Shown here one piece after another: positions 7,143 to 12,091 of a stretch of 12,091 nucleotides of DNA (the stretch's first letter is position 1; each line of letters starts with the position of its first letter). Source of the DNA: Planctomycetaceae bacterium (GTDB taxonomy: Bacteria > Planctomycetota > Planctomycetia > Pirellulales > Pirellulaceae); the NCBI GenBank assembly GCA_007124535.1, contig SLEY01000375.1:1-12091 (forward strand). Direction: 5' to 3'. The notes under the pieces were generated by a model. The model did no database searches. It was not told where the DNA came from and worked only from the letters and a program-made list of their open reading frames with translations. Position numbers and translations under genes: made by a program.

Positions 7143-7979
7143 TCACTTGAACAACTTCTTCATCGCCGTGGCCGTCTTCTCCGGCCGGCCCGGCTGGTAG
7201 GGCAGCATTTCGGCCGTCAGATAGCCGTCGTAGCCGATCTCCGCCAAAGCCGTCTTGACGGCCTGGAAGTCCACGTCCCCTTCGAGCATGTCGACAAACC
7301 CGGCGACCGTGCCCACCGATTTGAGATAATCTTTGACATGGACCCGCACGATCCGCTTGCCCAAAATCCGAATCCAATGCTCGGGGTAACCGGTCAGCAG
7401 GATGTTGCCCACGTCCAAGTAGCTGCCCACCCTGGCGGAGCCGAAACCATCGAGGAAATCCCGCATTTCCAGCGGACTCAACAGGAACTTGTTCCAGACG
7501 TTCTCGATCGCCAGGGTCACGCCCACCTTTTCGGCGGTGGGCAGAAGCCGCCGGATCGCCGCCCGGGCTCGCTCGTAGCACACGTCGTAGGGCACCACCG
7601 GGCTGTTCTCCAGAAAAAACACGTCCACCGCGCCCGGTACGAACAGATAGGCGTCGGTACCCAGCCAGCGGGCCCGCTGCAGCGCCTGCTCGGTGAAATG
7701 CACGATCTTGTCACGCACCGCCGGATCGTCGTCGGTCGGCGAGCATCCCCAGCTCTCGCCACTGGCGACCGCGGAGATTTCCAGACCCAGTTCATCGGCT
7801 TGGGCCACGAGTTGTTCGCACTGGCGCTCCGACGTCTGATGCGTCAAGACTCCCGAACTGGCAATGCACAACTCGATGGCGTCGAATCCCAGGTCTTTGG
7901 CCTGAGCCATGGCATGGGCCACCGGCAAGGTGGCCTCCAACCCGCCCTCGAACATCCAATAATTGGCGCTGATCTTCAT
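7143..7979 (-). CDS. Sugar phosphate isomerase/epimerase (xylose isomerase-like TIM barrel)
   Basis: Protein of 278 residues, cytoplasmic. The start at 7979 begins MKISANYWMFEGG, a normal first strand for the family. The nearest ribosome-site-like stretch, GAGAGGG, is rather far upstream, so initiation may be weak or coupled. The frame is open much further upstream, but that part is not family-like. The metal ligands are all visible: E159 in LAIENVWN, D189 in YLDVGN, H214 in RVHVKD and E257 in YLTAEML. It follows the epimerase/dehydratase gene after 112 bases containing a hairpin, and precedes two oxidoreductases, so it is probably in their operon. The cluster holds three TIM barrels of this superfamily that share little beyond the fold, which suggests different steps rather than redundancy. 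Confidence 0.88.
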   Translation of the reverse strand: MKISANYWMFEGGLEATLPVAHAMAQAKDLGFDAIELCIASSGVLTHQTSERQCEQLVAQADELGLEISAVASGESWGCSPTDDDPAVRDKIVHFTEQALQRARWLGTDAYLFVPGAVDVFFLENSPVVPYDVCYERARAAIRRLLPTAEKVGVTLAIENVWNKFLLSPLEMRDFLDGFGSARVGSYLDVGNILLTGYPEHWIRILGKRIVRVHVKDYLKSVGTVAGFVDMLEGDVDFQAVKTALAEIGYDGYLTAEMLPYQPGRPEKTATAMKKLFK

Positions 7980-8020
7980 GGTCTTGTCCGTCCCTCTCTG
8001 AAAATCCCGGGTTCGCGTCG

Positions 8021-8047
8021 CTCCGAGACCTCCTGCCGAACTCGGAG
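8021..8047 (-). repeat. Intercistronic inverted repeat (hairpin)
   Basis: CTCCGAG (8021-8027) and CTCGGAG (8041-8047) form a perfect 7-bp stem with a 13-base loop, in the 112-base gap between the epimerase/dehydratase and TIM-barrel genes. On the - strand the loop carries AGGAGG, a strong ribosome-binding sequence with no start codon near it. No T tract follows. It may affect processing or downstream translation; function is inferred only. Confidence 0.4.
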
Positions 8048-8091
8048 AAACCGGGCCACGCGTTGAAATCAACTCCTCCACCCAAGCGGCA

Positions 8092-9084
8092 CTAGCCCGG
8101 ATAGGGCCAAACCGTCCGCGTCTTTCCCTCCTGGCGAAATCGGATCGCGTCGTCGACGATGCGAAAAATGTCGTACTCGGGGTGGAACCCAAGCACCGAT
8201 CGGGATTTGCTCATCTCAATGAAAAAATCGTGAAACTCCGTGACCTCGAAACGGACGACCGGCAAGTCCAGCTTCTCGGCCACGTAGTTCGCCAGCACGT
8301 CGTAACCGAACGGCGACGGCCCCGACACATTGAATGCCTCGCCGACCGCCGTGGGATTTCCCAGCGCCAGCAGAATGGATTGCACCACGTCCCGAATGCC
8401 GACGATGTGCCGTTGCCCGGCGCTGCCGTCCGCATGGACCAGGCAGGCGACGGCATCCTGACCCGACTCGAAATACGCCTTCTGCTCGGGGGTCCTTGCC
8501 CAGTCCCGCCAAACCGGCACGCCGAGACGGGGTTCCGCCAGCGTCACATGCGCCAGAATATCGTCTTCGTCGTGGACCCAAGAAAACCGCAAAATGGTGA
8601 TCGGCGTCTGGTACATGATCTGATACTGCTCGCACAGCACCTCTTCCAGCACCTTGGAAAGCGGGTAATACCCCGGATAGCCCGAATGGCGGTGGTTCTC
8701 GTCGATGGGAATCGGCTGGGGATAATAGTAAATCCCGGCGCGGGCATCCGAACCGGCTTGGATATACTGCTGGATATGTCCCGCCTCCTTGCACGCATCC
8801 AGGAGGTAAAAGGTGCCCTTGATGTTCGTGTCCAGGAACAATTCCTTGTTCTCTTTGACGTTGCCCAGATGGATCACCGCGTCCATGTCGGCGATCAATC
8901 GCCTGGCCAACGACGGATCACGCAGATCGCCGACGATCACCTCGATGTTCTCCCCCTGCGGCACTGCGAGGCCGTCGGTGTACTCCAGGGCTCTCACCGC
9001 ATAGCCGGCCTTGGCGAGTTCCGGCAGAACCGCTCGACCGATCTTCCCTCCCGCCCCGGTGACCAGCACATTCTTGATGTTCAT
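8092..9084 (-). CDS. NAD-dependent epimerase/dehydratase (extended SDR family)
   Basis: Protein of 330 residues. The start at 9084 is preferred: AGGGG lies 8 bases upstream and the protein begins MNIKNVLVTGAGG, right at the first strand. ATGs at 9090 and 9141 are alternatives; the latter adds 19 residues that are not family-like, though AAGG precedes it. The SDR motif TGAGGKIG is at 9-16, DAVIHLGNV follows strand 4, and the catalytic pair is Y140 and K144 in YYPLSK, with S112 in QAGSDA as the likely Ser. These enzymes act on nucleotide sugars or free sugars with NAD(P). A uronate dehydrogenase-like role would suit the heparinase-like neighbour, but the protein is longer than typical uronate dehydrogenases, so this is a guess. 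It is first in the - strand operon, behind the promoter and inverted repeat at 9144-9193. Confidence 0.88.
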   Translation of the reverse strand: MNIKNVLVTGAGGKIGRAVLPELAKAGYAVRALEYTDGLAVPQGENIEVIVGDLRDPSLARRLIADMDAVIHLGNVKENKELFLDTNIKGTFYLLDACKEAGHIQQYIQAGSDARAGIYYYPQPIPIDENHRHSGYPGYYPLSKVLEEVLCEQYQIMYQTPITILRFSWVHDEDDILAHVTLAEPRLGVPVWRDWARTPEQKAYFESGQDAVACLVHADGSAGQRHIVGIRDVVQSILLALGNPTAVGEAFNVSGPSPFGYDVLANYVAEKLDLPVVRFEVTEFHDFFIEMSKSRSVLGFHPEYDIFRIVDDAIRFRQEGKTRTVWPYPG

Positions 9085-9143
9085 GGACATGTCCCCTGTG
9101 TTTTTGCCTTCGGTCGCCGAAATGGATTCCCTGTCGCTCATGG

Positions 9144-9158
9144 GTTCGACCTTCGAAC
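9144..9158. promoter_or_regulatory. Palindromic operator-like site
   Basis: GTTCGA (9144-9149) and TCGAAC (9153-9158) form a perfect inverted repeat around CCT. It falls where transcription from the - strand promoter at 9165-9193 should begin, a classic position for a repressor. In RNA it would also fold as a small 5' hairpin. No regulator gene is in the window. The site is seen; its function is inferred. Confidence 0.5.
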
Positions 9159-9164
9159 GCTTGG

Positions 9165-9193
9165 ATTACAACATGCCTGAAGTTGTGTGTCAA
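9165..9193 (-). promoter_or_regulatory. Sigma70-type promoter of the - strand operon
   Basis: On the - strand, TTGACA (9193-9188, perfect -35) is followed by 17 bases and TGTAAT (9170-9165, five of six matches to TATAAT). The start of transcription would fall near 9158, giving a leader of about 74 bases before the 9084 start codon. This is the best promoter match I found in the window. Confidence 0.65.
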
Positions 9194-9230
9194 TCAGACC
9201 GTATCGGCGCGCCGGACCGGACCTCCCGGC

Positions 9231-9259
9231 TTGGTTCCAACGCGCGGCTGGGTTAGGAT
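9231..9259 (+). promoter_or_regulatory. Candidate promoter of the heparinase-like gene
   Basis: TTGGTT (9231-9236), 17 bases, then TAGGAT (9254-9259): a weak sigma70-like match at the right spacing, about 70 bases before the start codon at 9331. It is divergent from the - strand promoter, with the two -35 boxes 37 bases apart, so one regulator could serve both sides. Confidence 0.3.
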
Positions 9260-9330
9260 CGGGGAGGTTGCCGGACTCCGGCGCCCGTTCGCTTGGTCAG
9301 AATTTCGTAGTCGCATCGAGGGAGGTTATC

Positions 9331-11661
9331 ATGAGACGTTGCATGGGACGAGGACTCGTGCTGTTCGTCGTGATGGGGTGGATCGTTTCGGCAGCGGCCG
9401 TATTGCAGGCAGACGAGGCGCCGCCCTTGGACCGTTCCCCCAGGTCCAATGAGGTATCGTATCGCCCTTCGGGGGGACATGAAGTGGCGGCGAATCCGCC
9501 GGCCTTCGTCTGGCTGCCGCATTCCGGCGTCGAACGCTGGCGGCTCCAGTATTCGACCAGCAGCGACTTTGCCCCAGATCGCACGGTGACGGTCGAGGAT
9601 CTGGAGTGGACGATTCATGTTCCGAGGGAGACCTTGGCGCCGGGCGACTGGTACTGGCGATACGGGGATGCGGACGGCGAGGTGAGCAGCCGGATTCGCG
9701 AGTTTACGATTCCGGACGACGCGGTCGATTTTCCGTATCCGGGAGTGGACGCCCTGGTGGACCGCATCCCGCAGACTCGCCCGCGGGCCTATTACTGCCC
9801 GGAGACGGTCGCGGAGATCCGGGGCGATCGGGAACGGTTCGCGTGGTTAGTGGAGCCGGTGGTGCGATCGGCCGAGGCGGTGCTGGGGCGGGAGGAGCCT
9901 CTGTTCGAGGAGCCGCGGCCGTGGGATGAGTACGAGGACTGGCGGACGAAGTACAACGAGACGTGGCGGGCGATGCGTCCCTATACCCGGGGGATGGAAA
10001 TCTGCGCTCGGGCCTACCTGTTCACGGGGGACGAGCGGTTTGCTGCCGAAGCGAAACGCCGCTTGATGCACTTCATGACCTGGGACGTGGACGGGCCGTC
10101 CAGCGTATATTGGCCCACGGAACTGGGCATGGACATTGCCGAGCATGCCCCGCGGACGTTCGACTGGATCTACGAGACGCTCAGCGAGGAGGAGCGTGCC
10201 GTTTGTCTGGACGTGCTCGGGCGGCGGATTCGTCAGGTGAACCAGATGCATCGCGGGATGCCGTTCGAATCGCGGCCGTTTTCCAGCCATCCGGGGCGGA
10301 TGATCGGGTTCGCCGTCGAGGGCGGGATCATCCTGGCCCATGACATCGAAGACGCGCCCGAGTGGCTGGATTACACGCTGCAAGTCCTCTGGTCCGTTTA
10401 CCCGGCCTGGGGGTTCGACGACGGGGGCTGGCACGAGGGGATCAGCTACTGGAGCAGCTACATGGGCCGCATGTTCCGTGTGGTGGCCGAACTGGACCGC
10501 TTGGGGATCCCGCTGAAGGACAAACCGTTCTTCCAGAACACGGGCGATTTCGGCCTCTGGGCGGCCTATCCCCACCGCCAACATCGCGCGTTCGGCGATG
10601 GCTACGAAGGCCGCATCGGACGCGGTCAGGGGAACCTGATGTATACGCTGTCCAGCTTGTACGGCAATCCGTACTACCGCTGGTACGCGGAGCAGATGGG
10701 CGGAGGCCCCAGCGGACCGGAGGCTTGGTACGTCCATCGCCCGGACCTGGAAGCGGAACCGCCCACCGACCTGCCGCTGTCCCATGCCTTCTACGACGTG
10801 GGACTGGTCGCCATGCACAGCCAACTGGATCAGCCGGAAGAGAACGTCCTGCTGCTGTTCCAAAGCAATCCGTTCGGTGCGATCAGCCATAACCACGCCA
10901 ACCAGAATGCCCTGGTACTGGAGGCTTTTGGCGAGCCGCTGGCGATCAGCAGCGGTTACTACCAGAATTATGGATCACCGCACCACCGGGAATGGGTTTG
11001 GGAGACGCGCGCCCATAACGCGATCCTGGTGAACGGTCAGGGTCAAGCGACTCGGCGAGCCGATTCGCGGGGCCGGATCGTGGCGCACCTGGAAACGGGC
11101 GACTGGGCTTACGCGCTGGGGGATGCCGTGGAAGCCTACCGGGGTCGGTTGGATCGCAGTTTCCGCCACATCCTGTTCGCGCGGCCCGATTACTTGGTGG
11201 TGGTCGACGACCTGGCGGCGGATGAGGCTTCGACCTACCAGTGGCTGCTGCACGCGAAGGAGTCGATGCAGTTGGAACCGGAGGCGGGCCGAGTCACGCT
11301 GGGCCGGGGTGAGGCGCGGTTGAGGGTGGAATTCGTTGCCCCGAGCGAGTTGGAACTGAGCCAGACCAGCGGCTGGGACCCGATGCCGGACCGGCCCGAG
11401 GCCGCTCCGCCCCAATTCCACCTGACGGCATCGACCGTCGAGCCGGCCGAGACGTCGCGTTTCGTGACGGTGCTGTTGCCCTATCGCGAGGGAGAGCAAG
11501 CGGAATTGCCGGAACGGATCGAGTTGCTGGAAGCCGAGGGCGGCACGGCCGTGCGGGTCGGTTCGGACGTCGTGCTGATCCGCGACCCCGAGGCCGCTCA
11601 GGTCCGTAGCGGCCCCCATCAGACGGCGGAGCACGCGGCGGTTCTGCGTGCCGAGGATTAG
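9331..11661 (+). CDS. Exported DUF4962/heparinase II/III-like polysaccharide lyase
   Basis: Protein of 776 residues. The start at 9331 has GAGGGAGG 5 bases upstream and begins a Sec-type signal: basic MRRCMGR, hydrophobic core 9-25, likely cleavage after LQA at 27. A frame open from a GTG at 9187 adds nothing signal-like. After a beta-rich N-terminal region (about 30-135, DUF4962-like) comes an alpha-helical toroid-like part with WHEGISYW (W367-W374, H368, E369). The C-terminal beta-sheet heparinase II/III-like domain has SHNHANQN with H520 and H522, a hallmark of the superfamily. Length and order resemble Pedobacter heparinase II (PL21) and related lyases, which cut uronate-containing glycans by beta-elimination. 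The true substrate could be heparin-like, ulvan-like, alginate-like or other. It diverges from the - strand sugar operon and probably supplies its substrate. Confidence 0.88.
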   Translation: MRRCMGRGLVLFVVMGWIVSAAAVLQADEAPPLDRSPRSNEVSYRPSGGHEVAANPPAFVWLPHSGVERWRLQYSTSSDFAPDRTVTVEDLEWTIHVPRETLAPGDWYWRYGDADGEVSSRIREFTIPDDAVDFPYPGVDALVDRIPQTRPRAYYCPETVAEIRGDRERFAWLVEPVVRSAEAVLGREEPLFEEPRPWDEYEDWRTKYNETWRAMRPYTRGMEICARAYLFTGDERFAAEAKRRLMHFMTWDVDGPSSVYWPTELGMDIAEHAPRTFDWIYETLSEEERAVCLDVLGRRIRQVNQMHRGMPFESRPFSSHPGRMIGFAVEGGIILAHDIEDAPEWLDYTLQVLWSVYPAWGFDDGGWHEGISYWSSYMGRMFRVVAELDRLGIPLKDKPFFQNTGDFGLWAAYPHRQHRAFGDGYEGRIGRGQGNLMYTLSSLYGNPYYRWYAEQMGGGPSGPEAWYVHRPDLEAEPPTDLPLSHAFYDVGLVAMHSQLDQPEENVLLLFQSNPFGAISHNHANQNALVLEAFGEPLAISSGYYQNYGSPHHREWVWETRAHNAILVNGQGQATRRADSRGRIVAHLETGDWAYALGDAVEAYRGRLDRSFRHILFARPDYLVVVDDLAADEASTYQWLLHAKESMQLEPEAGRVTLGRGEARLRVEFVAPSELELSQTSGWDPMPDRPEAAPPQFHLTASTVEPAETSRFVTVLLPYREGEQAELPERIELLEAEGGTAVRVGSDVVLIRDPEAAQVRSGPHQTAEHAAVLRAED

Positions 11662-11774
11662 TGGACGCATGGGCATACCTTCGATCGGCCGAGTGGCTCG
11701 GTCAGAGACCGGCCACATCGTTGCGGGGATGTATCAAGCAGTTTCCAGGGACGAAAGATCGGGGAGTACCGAGA

Positions 11775-12091
11775 ATGATGCGTTCCATTTTCTTGATCGG
11801 GTTGGTCACACTGGCGGGTTCCGGGATCTCGGCCCGTGGCGGGCAGGATTGGCAGCATCCCTTGTATCTGGACGGTGGCGGTTGGTGGCAGGGCCGCTGC
11901 ATGTTGCGAGTGGCCAACGACCGCGATGTGCCGGTCCGGGGGGAACCGGTGGCGGTCCCGATCGGTTCGGCGCCGGGGCAGACGCCGTTGGTGGGAGAGG
12001 AGGCTCGAGGCATCCGCGTGACCGATGCGGCGGGTGTCGAGATGCGGTTCGATTTGAACGATGCGAAGGGCAACCCGTGGCGCGAAGGCCC
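11775..12091 (+). CDS. Exported protein of unknown function (3' end outside window)
   Basis: The frame is open from ATG 11775 to the right edge, giving 105 complete codons. GGGGAG at 11761-11766 lies 8 bases before the start; ATG 11778 is a possible alternative. The N-terminus MMRSIFLIGLVTLAGSGISA looks like a signal peptide, cleaved near ISA-RG. The mature part begins GQDWQHPLYLDGGGWWQGRC, then alternating strands (LRVANDRDVPVRGEPVAVPI, then GIRVTDAAGVEMRFDL). This suggests a beta-sandwich such as those at the front of large carbohydrate-active or surface proteins. No family was recognised. It follows the heparinase-like gene after 113 bases on the same strand and may be co-expressed with it. 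Confidence 0.75.
   Translation, partial: MMRSIFLIGLVTLAGSGISARGGQDWQHPLYLDGGGWWQGRCMLRVANDRDVPVRGEPVAVPIGSAPGQTPLVGEEARGIRVTDAAGVEMRFDLNDAKGNPWREG

Noticed and set aside
9144..9158. The inverted repeat read as a transcription terminator
   Set aside because: It sits directly downstream of a promoter rather than a gene end and has no T run; an operator is the better reading.
8182..9180. Long open frame on the + strand (332 codons)
   Set aside because: It is antisense to the epimerase/dehydratase, which has clear SDR motifs. The antisense protein is rich in H, R, Q and D with no recognisable domain.
9847..10896. Long open frame on the - strand (349 codons)
   Set aside because: It is fully antisense to the heparinase-like gene and lacks motifs, so it is treated as a shadow.
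11687..11714. GC-rich hairpins after the heparinase-like gene (CCGAG-TGG-CTCGG, or GGTC-AGA-GACC)
   Set aside because: The two folds are mutually exclusive, short and lack a T tract, so neither is convincing as a terminator.

Overview
The window is GC-rich, almost fully coding DNA carrying eleven genes, two of them cut by the window edges. No RNA gene, mobile element or CRISPR array was seen. The content suggests a Planctomycetes-type bacterium (Pirellulales-like). The signs are Gfo/Idh/MocA oxidoreductases and xylose-isomerase-like TIM barrels in several copies, some with twin-arginine export signals, next to an exported heparinase II/III-like enzyme. This taxonomic call is an inference from gene content, not from a marker gene.

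Layout. (1) 3-1374, + strand: the end of a GcvH-like lipoyl-carrier protein, then a two-cluster iron-sulfur protein. This looks like an unrelated redox module. (2) 1375-1641: intergenic, with a short coding-like relic and a possible terminator. (3) 1642-4820, + strand operon: a Tat-exported Gfo/Idh/MocA oxidoreductase, a Tat-exported TIM-barrel protein and a cytoplasmic TIM-barrel isomerase/epimerase. (4) 4821-5021: a short convergent gap with two hairpins. (5) 9084 down to 5022, - strand operon of four genes: an NAD-dependent epimerase/dehydratase, a TIM-barrel isomerase/epimerase and two cytoplasmic Gfo/Idh/MocA oxidoreductases. (6) 9085-9330: divergent control region. It has a near-consensus sigma70-type promoter for the - strand operon, with a perfect 15-bp inverted repeat at its expected start point, and a weaker candidate promoter for the + strand. 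(7) 9331-11661, + strand: an exported DUF4962/heparinase II/III-like protein. (8) 11775-end, + strand: the start of another probably exported protein that I do not recognise.

How the genes may work together (inference). Regions 3, 5 and 7 look like one accessory sugar-catabolism locus. A heparinase-like lyase would cut a uronate-containing glycan outside the cytoplasmic membrane. Oxidoreductases and TIM-barrel proteins would then oxidise, isomerise or eliminate the products, one pair outside the cytoplasm and the rest inside. Pairing Gfo/Idh/MocA dehydrogenases with xylose-isomerase-like TIM barrels resembles known oxidation/beta-elimination (3-keto-sugar) cleavage of glycosides. The actual substrate cannot be read from the sequence.
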